Source: Paraburkholderia xenovorans LB400 (GTDB lineage Bacteria > Pseudomonadota > Gammaproteobacteria > Burkholderiales > Burkholderiaceae). Taken from it: 64,000 nucleotides of DNA. The notes under the pieces are model-generated. The model saw only the letters and a list, made by a program, of their open reading frames with translations. It searched no databases and had not been told where the DNA came from. The translations under genes and the position numbers were made by a program. Positions 16,099 to 25,168 of the stretch are shown piece after piece; positions within the stretch are counted from its first letter, which is position 1; the number at the start of each line of letters is the position of its first letter. The DNA lies in NCBI RefSeq assembly GCF_000013645.1, contig NC_007952.1, positions 1,240,001 through 1,304,000 of the forward strand. Direction: 5' to 3'.

Positions 16099-18255
16099 AT
16101 GTCGACTGTCGTGCCAGAGCGCGCCGTGCAAACGCTGATGAATCCCGCCTCCGTGGCCGTGATTGGAGCGTCCGAGGATCAGCACAAGTACGGTGGGCGT
16201 CTGCTGAAGATGCTGCTGTCGCATGGCTATCGCGGGCACATCATGGCAATCAATCCGGTACGCGAAACGCTGCTCGGGGTAAGCGCGTATCCGCATATCG
16301 ACGTCACGCCCGTCGTGCCGGACGTCGCGGTGATGGCGATTCCGCAGCCGAAGGTGCGCGAGGCGATCGAAGCCTGTGCGGCGCGCGGCGTGACCGCGGC
16401 GATCGTCATTACCGCGCGCTTTTCCGATGGCGGAGCGGAGGGCGCCGTGCTCGAACGCGACATCGTCTCGATAGCGCGAAGCGCGAACATGCGGCTGGTG
16501 GGGCCGAACTGTCTGGGGATCATCAGTCCAGCGCACCGCGTGGTGCTGTGTCCGTCGACAGCGCTCGTGGCCGAGGGTCTGCCGGTGGGCCGTGTCGGCT
16601 TCGTCAGTCAGAGCGGCGCGTTAATGGGTACCATCTTCGACAAGGCCAAGGAGATCGGCCTGGCCTTTTCCCACGCGATTTCGGTGGGAAACCAGGCCGA
16701 TCTGGAACTGTGCGATTTCGTCGAATATCTGATCGGCGATCCCGCCACCGCGGTCATCTGCACCTACATCGAAGGGTTGAAGGACCCACGCCGTTTCGCC
16801 GAGCTCGCGGCGCGCGCCCGTGAGGCAGGCAAGCCGTGGCTCGCGGTCAGTTCGGGCCGCACGCAGGCGGGCGCGCAGGCCGCGTTCTCGCACACGGCGA
16901 GCGTGGCGGGTGACCGCGCGGTGTTCGAAGCCGTGTGCCGCGAGGAACACGTGACCCTGCTCGACAGCCCGCTCACGATGATCGCGCTTGCCACCAGTCT
17001 CGCCGACCATCCTGCTACCCAGGTGAGCCGCATCGCGGTGTTTTCGCCCTCTGGCGGCGAGGCGGCCATCGCGGCCGACGAAATCGAATCGGCCGGTCTG
17101 CGCATGGCCGTTTTCTCGGACGCGACGCGCACGAAACTCGCCGACTACTACCCGCCTTCGCAAGCGGCGAATCCGGTGGACACCGGTGGCCGCACGGTCG
17201 GCGACGGTCCCGACGTGGTCGGCGAATCGGCGCGCATCGTGGCCGACGATCCGGATACCGACGCGCTCCTGTTTGCCATCACGACCACGCCGACACTGCA
17301 CCGTGTCGCCAGTGACGTGGCCGACGCGTTGCGGCGCGATCCGGCCTCGCCAACACCGCGCAAGCCGATCCTGTACGTCTTCGAAACCGGGCGTCTCGCC
17401 GACACGGCGCGGCGCGGTCTGCTCGAACGTGGCCGGTATTTTCTGAACAACCTGCGCGAAGCGGTCGATGTGCTCGCCGCCTGGCATTCTCGCGGGTCCT
17501 ATCTGCCGCCGGGGCGCCCGGTGCGGCCCGCAGACTGTCCGCTAACGGCAGCCGGCTGCGCCGCGCATCTTCCCGGCAAAGGCACCTATGGCGAAGGCGC
17601 CACGCGCGAGTGGCTGGGACGCTACGGCGTGCGGACCAACGAGGAGCGCCTCGCGCGCGACGAGGACGAGGCCGTCGCCATCGCCGGTGAACTCGGCTAT
17701 CCGGTCGTGCTGAAAGTGGCATCGGCGGGTATCGTGCACAAATCAGATGTCGGCGGCGTCAAGGTGGATCTGTATAGCGACGCGATGGTGCGCGATGCGT
17801 ATCGGCGCATCGTGACCAACGTGCGCGAGCATGCGCCCGCTGCGGTGATCGACGGCTTGTCGGTACAGACCCAGTTCAAGGGGCGGCTCGAGATGATCGT
17901 CGGGGCGCGCTGCGATGCGGCGTTCGGACCAATCGTCGTGTTCGGCGCGGGCGGCGTGCTGGTCGATATTCTGGCGGCGCGCGCCATTGCCCGTGCGCCC
18001 GCCGATCCAGACCATGTGATTGCGTTGCTGCGCCGGTTGCCACTGTGGCCGTTGTTCGAAGGCTATCGCGGCGTGCGGCTCGATCTGGCAGGTGTGGTCG
18101 ATACGGTCGTGCGTGTGAGCTGGCTTGCCGCCGATCTCGCCGCGCGGCAACCGGCGGGACTCGATTTCGAACTGGACGTCAATCCGCTGATGGTGGCGGA
18201 TGATACCTGCTGCGCGGTCGACGCGCGCTTGCGCGTGGCGGCGCGTTCAGACTGA
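16099..18255 (+). CDS. ADP-forming acyl-CoA synthetase (acetate-CoA ligase family), copy 1
   Basis: 718 residues in the single-chain order of ADP-forming acyl-CoA synthetases: CoA-binding Rossmann domain (SVAVIGASEDQHKYGGRL, residue about 14), succinyl-CoA-synthetase-like ligase domains with the phospho-accepting His265 (AAFSHTASVAGD), and a C-terminal ATP-grasp domain with His547 (GIVHKSDVGGV). The enzyme makes an acyl-CoA from acid, CoA and ATP through phospho-His. It is 27 bases after the lyase gene on the same strand, so it probably activates the lyase product or another acid of this cluster. A paralogue lies at 19649. Confidence 0.88.
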   Translation: MSTVVPERAVQTLMNPASVAVIGASEDQHKYGGRLLKMLLSHGYRGHIMAINPVRETLLGVSAYPHIDVTPVVPDVAVMAIPQPKVREAIEACAARGVTAAIVITARFSDGGAEGAVLERDIVSIARSANMRLVGPNCLGIISPAHRVVLCPSTALVAEGLPVGRVGFVSQSGALMGTIFDKAKEIGLAFSHAISVGNQADLELCDFVEYLIGDPATAVICTYIEGLKDPRRFAELAARAREAGKPWLAVSSGRTQAGAQAAFSHTASVAGDRAVFEAVCREEHVTLLDSPLTMIALATSLADHPATQVSRIAVFSPSGGEAAIAADEIESAGLRMAVFSDATRTKLADYYPPSQAANPVDTGGRTVGDGPDVVGESARIVADDPDTDALLFAITTTPTLHRVASDVADALRRDPASPTPRKPILYVFETGRLADTARRGLLERGRYFLNNLREAVDVLAAWHSRGSYLPPGRPVRPADCPLTAAGCAAHLPGKGTYGEGATREWLGRYGVRTNEERLARDEDEAVAIAGELGYPVVLKVASAGIVHKSDVGGVKVDLYSDAMVRDAYRRIVTNVREHAPAAVIDGLSVQTQFKGRLEMIVGARCDAAFGPIVVFGAGGVLVDILAARAIARAPADPDHVIALLRRLPLWPLFEGYRGVRLDLAGVVDTVVRVSWLAADLAARQPAGLDFELDVNPLMVADDTCCAVDARLRVAARSD

Positions 18256-18353
18256 TTCAATTCACTGAACGCGCGCCGTGCCGATCCGTCGCGCCTGTTT
18301 GTGACGCTTACGCCGCGCGTTTGCGCGCGTCTCTCCGGGCCGATTCGCCTCGG

Positions 18354-19334
18354 CTATTCGATCGATGCGCCCGATTCCTTCACGGCTGTCTGCCAGCGCT
18401 TCACTTCGCCACGCAGATGCGCTTCCGCGGCGTCCGCGGCGCCGCCAACCATATCGATCCCCTGTTTGGCGAACAGCTGCTGGAATTTCGGCTGCTGGAT
18501 GATTTCGTTCACCGCCTTGTTCAGCTTCTCGATGATTGGCTTCGGCACCCGCGACGGCGCGAGCAGCGAGAACCACGCGCTCGCCTGATAGCCCTTCATG
18601 CCGGCCTCCTGCATGGTCGGCACATTCGGCAGCAGGCTGGAGCGTTTCGTCTCGGTTTGCGCGAGCGGCACCAGCGTGCCGGCAGTGATGCCGGGCAGGC
18701 AGGTCAGGAAAGTGTCGATTACCATGTCCACCTGGCCCGACATCGCTGCCGTGACGGCGGGTGCCGAGCCCTGATACGGCACGTGCGTGAGCTTGATGTC
18801 TGCGTCGTTCGCGAACATCACGGTGGCCAGATGCGGTGAGCCGCCGATACCCGACGAGCCATAGGTCAGTTTGCCCGGATTCTTTTTTGCCGAGTCGATC
18901 AACTGCGCGAGCGTGCTGATATTGCGCGACTTGCTGACCACCAGCACTTCCGGCGACGAAGCCACGTCCACCACGGCGACGAGATCCTTCAGCGTGTCGT
19001 AGGGAAGATGCTTCATCAGGCTTGCATTGATCGCGAGCGGCGCGGTTGCCCAGAGCAGCGTGTAGCCGTCCGGCTCGGCGTGCGCGACATATTGCGAACC
19101 GATCACCGTGCCAGCACCCGGCTTGTTCTCGATAATGGCATTCTGGCCGAGCTTCCTGGTCAGTTCGGCGGCCAGCGCCCGGGCCAGATTGTCGGATGCG
19201 CCGCCGGGCACGAACGGCACGATCATGCGGATAGGGCGGCTGGGGTAATCGGAGTCGGCGTGACCTATGGCCGGCCATAAAGGAAGAGACAGCACGGCTA
19301 CCGCGAGTGCCCGCCTGAGCCAGAATCTGTTCAC
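18354..19334 (-). CDS. TctC/Bug-type periplasmic solute receptor (orphan)
   Basis: 326 residues with an N-terminal signal peptide (MNRFWLRRALAVAVLSLPLW, cleavage near residue 26) and Bug-family segments: YPSRPIRMIVPFVPGGASDN, NAIIENKPGAGTVIG and PDGYTLLWATAPLA. It would bind a carboxylate in the periplasm. No TctAB genes adjoin it; in Burkholderiales most Bug receptors are orphans that borrow a transporter or signal. It is divergent from the second ADP-forming ligase, with a palindrome between them, which suggests shared control. Confidence 0.88.
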   Translation of the reverse strand: MNRFWLRRALAVAVLSLPLWPAIGHADSDYPSRPIRMIVPFVPGGASDNLARALAAELTRKLGQNAIIENKPGAGTVIGSQYVAHAEPDGYTLLWATAPLAINASLMKHLPYDTLKDLVAVVDVASSPEVLVVSKSRNISTLAQLIDSAKKNPGKLTYGSSGIGGSPHLATVMFANDADIKLTHVPYQGSAPAVTAAMSGQVDMVIDTFLTCLPGITAGTLVPLAQTETKRSSLLPNVPTMQEAGMKGYQASAWFSLLAPSRVPKPIIEKLNKAVNEIIQQPKFQQLFAKQGIDMVGGAADAAEAHLRGEVKRWQTAVKESGASIE

Positions 19335-19648
19335 AAGTGTCTCCTTGATGTTTTTGATCCGCCCGTGGCGTGCCGCGTCACGCGGGCCGTCATGGCCACA
19401 AGGCGGATGCGGGTCGTCCCGGCTGCCAGGGCCGTTTGCTTACAGTACGCCTATCCGTGAAAAACCACAGACGTTCTGTATTCCGGAACACATGGCGATT
19501 TATCGCAACGAGCCGATACTCGATAGGCCGGGAAATGGGAGACGGACCCGGTTCGCGCGGCGAAGTGTGACGCTCGCACGTCGCCCGCCTCTGAAACGCA
19601 CCTGCAACGCCACGGCACGACGGGTGCGAAGCCAAGGAGACACACCGG
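19335..19648. promoter_or_regulatory. Divergent bug / acyl-CoA synthetase promoter region with 16-bp palindrome
   Basis: At 19477-19492 TGTATTCCGGAACACA is a palindrome with one mismatch, centred on TTCCGGAA. It lies midway between outward-facing genes, the right place for an operator controlling both. The form resembles operators of IclR- and GntR-class repressors. No protein-coding sense is seen in this 314-base stretch. Confidence 0.5.
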
Positions 19649-21778
19649 GTGGAAAGATCCTCTTTAGCCGGCAGAGGGCAGATCGCACAGCTGCTGCGTC
19701 CTGCCTCCATTGCGATCGTCGGTGCGTCGGAAGATCAGTCGAAGTTCGGCGGCCGGCTGCTGCGCATGGTGCTGCGTCACCGCTTTGCCGGCACGATCTA
19801 TCCGATCAACGCAAAACGCGACACGCTGTTCGAAATCAAGGCCTATCCGGATTTCTCCGCTTTACCGGCCGTGCCCGACATGGTCGTGCTCGCCGTGCCG
19901 CAGCCGGCAGTCAAGCCCGCCATCGAGGCTGCCGCGAAAATGGGTATCTGCTGCGGCCTCATCATCACGTCAGGCTTTTCGGACGCGGGCGACGCGGGCC
20001 GCGAAGCCGAGAACGAGATCGTCGGCATTGCGCGCGAGCACGGCATGCGTCTGATCGGGCCGAATTGCCTGGGTCTGATCAGCGCGGCCAATCGCCTTGC
20101 CGCGTGTTCGTCGCCAGTACTGGAGATTCCTGAACTTCCGCAACAGCCGATTGGTCTGGTCAGCCAGAGCGGCGCGCTGATGACGACGTTCTTCGACCGT
20201 GCATGGTCGCACGGCATCGGTTTCAGTCACGGCATATCGGTGGGCAATCAGGCAGACCTGGAGCTCGCCGACTTTGTCGAGTTTCTCGCCGACGATCCGG
20301 ACACGCAAGTGATCTGTACGTATATCGAAGGGGTGAAAAACACCCAGCGTTTCATCGCTGCCGCGCAATGCGCGCGTGCCGCCGGCAAGCCCTGGCTCGC
20401 GGTGAAATCGGGCCGTACGGAAGCGGGCAGCCGCGCGGCCTTTTCGCACACGGCGAGCATCGCGGGCGATCATGCAGTGTTCGCGGCGGCGTGCGCGGAA
20501 CAGGGCATCGTCCTGATGAACGACATCGGCGCGATGATGACATTGGCTGCTTCGATGGTGCGCTATCCGGGACGCAAGGTGGAGCGACTCGCCGTTTATA
20601 CGCCGTCCGGCGGCGGCGGCGCACTCGCTTGCGACGCGCTGTACGAGCGCGGCGTGCCGCTCGCCACTTTCAGCGACGCGACACGCGCCCGCCTCGACGT
20701 CCACTACACGCACGCACAGACCGGCAACCCGATCGACTTCGGCGCACGCATCTCGCCGGATGCCGGCGAGGCCGCGCGAGCGACAGTGGCGGCGCTGCAG
20801 GACGATGCGCAGACCGACGGCCTGTTCGTGCCGGTGACGATGGCGCCGTTCCCGTGGCTGCGCGAGATCGTGCTGGCACAGCCATCGCCGTTCGCCGATG
20901 CGTCGGGCGCACGGGGTTCGGCCGGCAAGCCGGTGTTGTTCGCCGTCGAGGCGGGCGCGACCAGCGAGCCGTTGCGCGGGTTGTTGCGCGAGCACGGTGT
21001 GCCGTACACCAACACAATGGACGAAGCCGTCGCGGTGTGGGCGGCCTGGCGACGCTTCGGTCAACAGCGCTCGTTCGAAACGCCGGTGCGGCCGGCGGGT
21101 TTGCCCGCGGCATCCGCGGCACCCGCTTCAGGCATCTACGACGAAGAGCGCAGCAAGGCGCTCTTTCAGCAGTACGGTGTGCCGGTCAACGCGGGCAGCG
21201 TCGCCCTGGATGCAGACGAGGCCGTGCGGTGCGCCACCCGGACCGGCTTTCCCGTCGTGATGAAGATCGTCTCGCCGGACATAGTGCACAAGAGCGATGT
21301 GGGCGGTGTTGCGGTCGGCGTCGCCGACGAGCCCGCCGTGCGCGACACGTACGCGCGGCTCCTCGCCAATGCGCGGCGCGCGGTGCCCGAAGCGCGTATC
21401 GAAGGCATTTCGGTGCAGGCGCAGGTGAAGGGCGAACTGGAACTGATCATCGGCGCGCGCCGTGATGCGCAGTTCGGCCCGATCATCGTGTTCGGCGCGG
21501 GCGGCGTGCTGGTGGAACTGCTCGCGCAACGTGCCATCGCGTCGGCGCCGGCCGGCGCGGACCGGGTCCTCGCGTTGCTCGAAACGTTGCCCATCTGGAA
21601 GATCCTCGACGGCTATCGGGGCGGCCGGCTGGCGGTCGATCAGGTGGTCGACGCAATCGTACGCGTGAGCTGGCTTGCCGCCGATCTCGGTGAGCGCGAT
21701 TTCGAGCTCGATATCAATCCGCTGATCGTCGGCAAGACTGCCTGCTGGGCTGTCGACGGCCGGCTGCGGATTGCGTGA
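19649..21778 (+). CDS. ADP-forming acyl-CoA synthetase (acetate-CoA ligase family), copy 2
   Basis: 709 residues, same domain order as the protein at 16099: CoA-binding domain (SIAIVGASEDQSKFGGRLL), phospho-accepting His267 (AAFSHTASIAGD) and C-terminal ATP-grasp with His547 (DIVHKSDVGGVAVG). The start is GTG at 19649, chosen because AAGGAGA lies nine bases before it. The enzyme activates a carboxylic acid to its CoA ester with ATP. It is followed 40 bases later by an enoyl-CoA hydratase, so the two probably act in sequence. The two synthetases are paralogues, which suggests different acids. Confidence 0.88.
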   Translation: MERSSLAGRGQIAQLLRPASIAIVGASEDQSKFGGRLLRMVLRHRFAGTIYPINAKRDTLFEIKAYPDFSALPAVPDMVVLAVPQPAVKPAIEAAAKMGICCGLIITSGFSDAGDAGREAENEIVGIAREHGMRLIGPNCLGLISAANRLAACSSPVLEIPELPQQPIGLVSQSGALMTTFFDRAWSHGIGFSHGISVGNQADLELADFVEFLADDPDTQVICTYIEGVKNTQRFIAAAQCARAAGKPWLAVKSGRTEAGSRAAFSHTASIAGDHAVFAAACAEQGIVLMNDIGAMMTLAASMVRYPGRKVERLAVYTPSGGGGALACDALYERGVPLATFSDATRARLDVHYTHAQTGNPIDFGARISPDAGEAARATVAALQDDAQTDGLFVPVTMAPFPWLREIVLAQPSPFADASGARGSAGKPVLFAVEAGATSEPLRGLLREHGVPYTNTMDEAVAVWAAWRRFGQQRSFETPVRPAGLPAASAAPASGIYDEERSKALFQQYGVPVNAGSVALDADEAVRCATRTGFPVVMKIVSPDIVHKSDVGGVAVGVADEPAVRDTYARLLANARRAVPEARIEGISVQAQVKGELELIIGARRDAQFGPIIVFGAGGVLVELLAQRAIASAPAGADRVLALLETLPIWKILDGYRGGRLAVDQVVDAIVRVSWLAADLGERDFELDINPLIVGKTACWAVDGRLRIA

Positions 21779-21818
21779 GCGCACGCCGCCGCAAATCTTT
21801 CTCTCAAGGAGCGCTTTC

Positions 21819-22568
21819 ATGAGCCAGCCTGACAATCTGCTGATCGAACATTTCGACGACGGCGTTTCGCTGATCACCATCAACCGCGAAGCGCGGCGCA
21901 ATGCGATTTCCGCCAGCACGGCGATTGAACTGCAGGAGACCTTCGCCGAGTTCGATCGCTCCACTCAACGTGTCGCGGTACTCACGGGAGCCGGCACGGC
22001 CGCTTTCACTGCGGGCGCCGACGTGAGCGACATGCCCGAACTGTGGCGTTGCGTGCCCTCGGTCGGCATCACGACGGAGAAGCCGGTGATCTGCGCGGTA
22101 TCTGGCTGGTGCGTCGGCGGCGGCCTCGTGATGGCGATGATGGCCGATCTGCTGGTCGCGACCGAGGACGCGAAATTCTATTATCCCGAAGCGCGACTCG
22201 GCACCACGCAGGGCATGATTGCCGGGCTCGCCGCGCGGATTCCGCACAAGGTGGCGATGGAGATGATGTTGCTCGCCCGCCCGGTGGGCGCCGAGCGTGC
22301 GTATCAGGCGGGTTTCGTCAACCAGGTGGTGCCGAACGGTCAGCACGTGGAAGCGGCGCTTGCGATGGCGCGCGAACTCGCGGGCCTGGCGCCGCTCGTG
22401 CTGGCGACGCTCAAACGCTTCGTCAATGAAGGCGTACTCTCGCACGGCCCGACGGAGCATTTCGGCAACACGCGCCGGGCGATGGAAGTGGTCGCCCAGA
22501 GCGAGGACAGGAAGGAAGGTCTGCTTGCGCAGCGCGAGAAGCGCGCGCCAAAATTCATCGGGCGATGA
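21819..22568 (+). CDS. Enoyl-CoA hydratase/isomerase (crotonase family), copy 1
   Basis: 249 residues with the crotonase oxyanion-hole elements AFTAGADVSDM (about residue 63) and SGWCVGGGLVMAM (about residue 95), and the region AKFYYPEARLGTTQG where one catalytic Glu usually lies. The ATG at 21819 follows AAGGAG. Such enzymes hydrate or isomerise 2-enoyl-CoA esters. It resembles the protein at 29718 (shared PVI.AV.GWCVGG and RIPHK.AME.MLL). It follows the second ADP-forming ligase and precedes a terminator. Confidence 0.88.
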   Translation: MSQPDNLLIEHFDDGVSLITINREARRNAISASTAIELQETFAEFDRSTQRVAVLTGAGTAAFTAGADVSDMPELWRCVPSVGITTEKPVICAVSGWCVGGGLVMAMMADLLVATEDAKFYYPEARLGTTQGMIAGLAARIPHKVAMEMMLLARPVGAERAYQAGFVNQVVPNGQHVEAALAMARELAGLAPLVLATLKRFVNEGVLSHGPTEHFGNTRRAMEVVAQSEDRKEGLLAQREKRAPKFIGR

Positions 22569-22590
22569 ACTCCTGAACGATTGAGCGGAC

Positions 22591-22617
22591 GGGCGGCGAA
22601 TGCGCCGCCCATCTTTT
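22591..22617 (+). terminator. Rho-independent terminator after the ligase-crotonase operon
   Basis: GGGCGGCG (22591-22598) pairs perfectly with CGCCGCCC (22603-22610) across a four-base loop, followed by ATCTTTT. It lies between the convergent crotonase and acyl-CoA-dehydrogenase-like genes. Confidence 0.8.
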
Positions 22618-22687
22618 CCGTTCTGTTTCGCCTGGCTACGCCGCGCCTCGGCCTCGCGCGACGAGGGTGCAAGGCGCGATCATGGCC

Positions 22688-23854
22688 TCAGGCACTGCGC
22701 CGCTGCGAAAGCTTCTGCCCAAGCAACGTGCCCGCCACCTGCGTGCGCAGGATCTGCGCGGTGCCGCCTGAAATCGTAAACATGCGCGCATCGCGGACCA
22801 TCCGTTCGAGTGGCAGATCGCGTCCGTAACCCACCGCGCCGTGAATCTGCAACGCGTCGTTGGTGACCTTGATGGCGGCTTCGCCGGCGGCGATTTTGGC
22901 TTGCGCGGCGGCAAACATCGACGGGAATTCGCTGCCCGACGCGGCCGCCTTCCACACCATCAGGCGCGCGGCTTCCAGCTGGATCGACATGTCCGCGAGC
23001 ATCCATTGAAGGCCCTGGAATTCGGCGATGGGACGGCCGAACTGTTCGCGCCGTTTCGCGTAGTCGAGCGCGAGGTCGAATGCACCTTGCGCAATGCCGA
23101 GCGCGACTGTGGCCGCGCCGACGCGCTGTGCGTTGTACGCGTTCATCAGCCCGGCAAAACCGGCTTCGGTGCGGCCCGGCGGCGTGACCTTCATGTCGTG
23201 CCGAACGCGCATGTCGTCGAATTCGATCCGCGCTTCCGGAACGCCCCGAATGCCCATAGCCGGAATGCGCTGGATCGTCATGCCCGGCACATCCGGCCCC
23301 ACGACGATAAAGCCGGCGATACCGGTGTCCTTGCCGTCCTCGATCGCGCGCGCGAACACGAAGTGCAGCTTCGATACGCCGCCGCCCGTGATCCAGTGCT
23401 TGCAGCCGCTCAAATGCCAGGTGTCGCCGCGCCGCTCGGCGCGCGTCTGCATATCGCTGGCGGCGCTGCCGGCCTGCGGTTCGGTGATGCAGATGGCGGG
23501 CTTGTCGCCGGCCAGCACGAGGCGCGCGGCGAGCTGCTTCTGCGCGTCCGAGCCGTATTTCATGATCGCGCCGATCGCGCCCATATTCGATTCGACCATG
23601 ATGCGGCCCGATGCCGCGCAAACCTTGGACAGTTCCTCGATGACCAGCACCGTGTCGAAATAGCTCGCGCCCTTGCCGCCGTACTCAGGCGGCAGCGTCA
23701 TGCCCATCAGACGCTGCTCGCGCAGCGCCTCGACGGTATGCCACGGATACTGCTCGCTGCGGTCGGTCTGCGCCGCGTGCGGGGCGATCGCTTCTAGCGC
23801 CAATCGACGGGCGCTTTGCTGCAATTGGCGTTGCGCATCAGTCAGTTCGAACAT
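22688..23854 (-). CDS. acd: Acyl-CoA dehydrogenase homologue, probable 3-sulfinopropionyl-CoA desulfinase
   Basis: 388 residues with the full acyl-CoA dehydrogenase fold: ICITEPQAGSAASDM and HWITGGG in the FAD-binding middle domain, YAKRREQFGRPIAEFQG and QIHGAVGYGRDLPLERMVRD in the C-terminal domain. The catalytic base is missing at both positions used in the family. The usual YEG of medium-chain enzymes is Ser-Gly-Gly here (Gly363), and the isovaleryl-type Glu is Gln243 (YNAQRVG). Arg84 (SGRIMVESN) matches the conserved arginine I recall from desulfinases of Advenella and Variovorax. The expected reaction is 3-sulfinopropionyl-CoA to propionyl-CoA plus sulfite, without dehydrogenation. It is 21 bases after a CaiB/BaiF CoA-transferase gene in the same operon. 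Confidence 0.8.
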   Translation of the reverse strand: MFELTDAQRQLQQSARRLALEAIAPHAAQTDRSEQYPWHTVEALREQRLMGMTLPPEYGGKGASYFDTVLVIEELSKVCAASGRIMVESNMGAIGAIMKYGSDAQKQLAARLVLAGDKPAICITEPQAGSAASDMQTRAERRGDTWHLSGCKHWITGGGVSKLHFVFARAIEDGKDTGIAGFIVVGPDVPGMTIQRIPAMGIRGVPEARIEFDDMRVRHDMKVTPPGRTEAGFAGLMNAYNAQRVGAATVALGIAQGAFDLALDYAKRREQFGRPIAEFQGLQWMLADMSIQLEAARLMVWKAAASGSEFPSMFAAAQAKIAAGEAAIKVTNDALQIHGAVGYGRDLPLERMVRDARMFTISGGTAQILRTQVAGTLLGQKLSQRRSA

Positions 23855-23875
23855 GGGTGTCGGTCTCCGGGTCGT

Positions 23876-25081
23876 TCAGTGAGCTCTGCCGTATGTGGCG
23901 AGCTGGTCCAATATTTCGCTCGTATGTTCGCCCAGGCGTGGTGGAGTGCGTGCATAGCGCACCGGCGTCGCGCTCAGCTTGAGCGGATTGCCGAGCAGCA
24001 CCGGGCCGCCCGCTTCATAGCGCGCGTCTTCCATGCGCACCGCCATCTCGCGATGGACGACTTGCGGATCGGCGAAAACCTGCGGCAGCGTGTTGATCGG
24101 CGCGCACGGAATCTGCAACGCTTCGAGCGAGGCGAGCCACCACGCCGCGTCACGTTCGCGCGTGATCGCCCGCATCAGCGGAATCAGCGCGGCGCGATGC
24201 GACACGCGCGATGCATTGGTGATAAAGCGGGCGTCGTCGGCCAACGGCTGCATGCCGGGCAGGGTGCACAGGCGGCGGAATTGCGCGTCGTTACCCACGG
24301 CGATCACGAAGTAGCCGTCGCTTGCCGGAAAGGCTTCGTAGGGAACGATGTTCGGATGCGCATTGCCGAGTCGCGCGGGCGGCGTACCGCTCGTCAGATA
24401 GTGCGTCGCGGCGTTCGCGAGCGACGCCACCTGGCAATCGAGCAGCGCCACGTCGACATGCTGGCCGACGCCATGACGATCGCGATGGCGCAATGCGGCC
24501 AGAATGCCGACCGTCGCATACATGCCCGTCATCAGGTCAGTGATGCCGACCGCCACTTTCTGCGGCGCGCCGTCCGGCTCGCCCGTCAGGCTCATGATGC
24601 CGCCCATCGCCTGTGCCATGAAATCGTAGCCCGGACGCGCGGCGTACGGACCGTCCTGCCCGAAGCCCGTGATCGAGCAATACACGAGGCGCGGATAACG
24701 CGCATGCAATTGCGGCCAGTCGAGGCCATAGCGGCTCAGATCGCCGACCTTGAAATTTTCGATCAGCACATCGCTGTGCGCGAGCAGCGCATGGATCGAC
24801 GCCTGTCCTTCGGGCGTGGCGATATCCAGCGCGACCGAGCGCTTATTGCGGTTCGCGCACAGGTAATACGCGCTTTCGTCGAACGGTGTGCCGTCGGCCG
24901 CGCGGGCGAACGGCGGTCCCCACTTGCGGGTGTCGTCGCCCGCGCCGGGTTTCTCGACCTTGATGACGTCCGCACCCAGATCGCCGAGCAGTTGCGTGCA
25001 ACTCGGCCCGGCAAGGATGCGCGAAAGATCGAGAACACGAACGCCGTCGAGGCTGCCGGCGGGCAAAGCGGGACTGTTCAT
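23876..25081 (-). CDS. Family III (CaiB/BaiF) CoA-transferase, candidate 3-sulfinopropionate CoA-transferase
   Basis: 401 residues from the ATG at 25081; longer in-frame starts run into the LysR gene and are rejected. Family landmarks: GVRVLDLSRILAGPSCTQLL, GDLGADVIKVEKPGAGDDTR, NRNKRSVALDI, and the stretch GITDLMTGMYATVG with the Asp expected to carry the CoA intermediate. These enzymes move CoA from a donor such as succinyl-CoA to another acid in the cytoplasm. The downstream desulfinase-like gene and the divergent LysR gene resemble the act-acd loci recalled for 3-sulfinopropionate degradation in Variovorax. The substrate is inferred from that context only. Confidence 0.85.
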   Translation of the reverse strand: MNSPALPAGSLDGVRVLDLSRILAGPSCTQLLGDLGADVIKVEKPGAGDDTRKWGPPFARAADGTPFDESAYYLCANRNKRSVALDIATPEGQASIHALLAHSDVLIENFKVGDLSRYGLDWPQLHARYPRLVYCSITGFGQDGPYAARPGYDFMAQAMGGIMSLTGEPDGAPQKVAVGITDLMTGMYATVGILAALRHRDRHGVGQHVDVALLDCQVASLANAATHYLTSGTPPARLGNAHPNIVPYEAFPASDGYFVIAVGNDAQFRRLCTLPGMQPLADDARFITNASRVSHRAALIPLMRAITRERDAAWWLASLEALQIPCAPINTLPQVFADPQVVHREMAVRMEDARYEAGGPVLLGNPLKLSATPVRYARTPPRLGEHTSEILDQLATYGRAH

Positions 25082-25168
25082 CGCGGATTTCTCGCAGCAG
25101 GTGATCCGGCGTGCGGATCTGTCGACAGGATGAGAACAGGATTCAGTCTGGGGCGCCGGTGAGATCAA

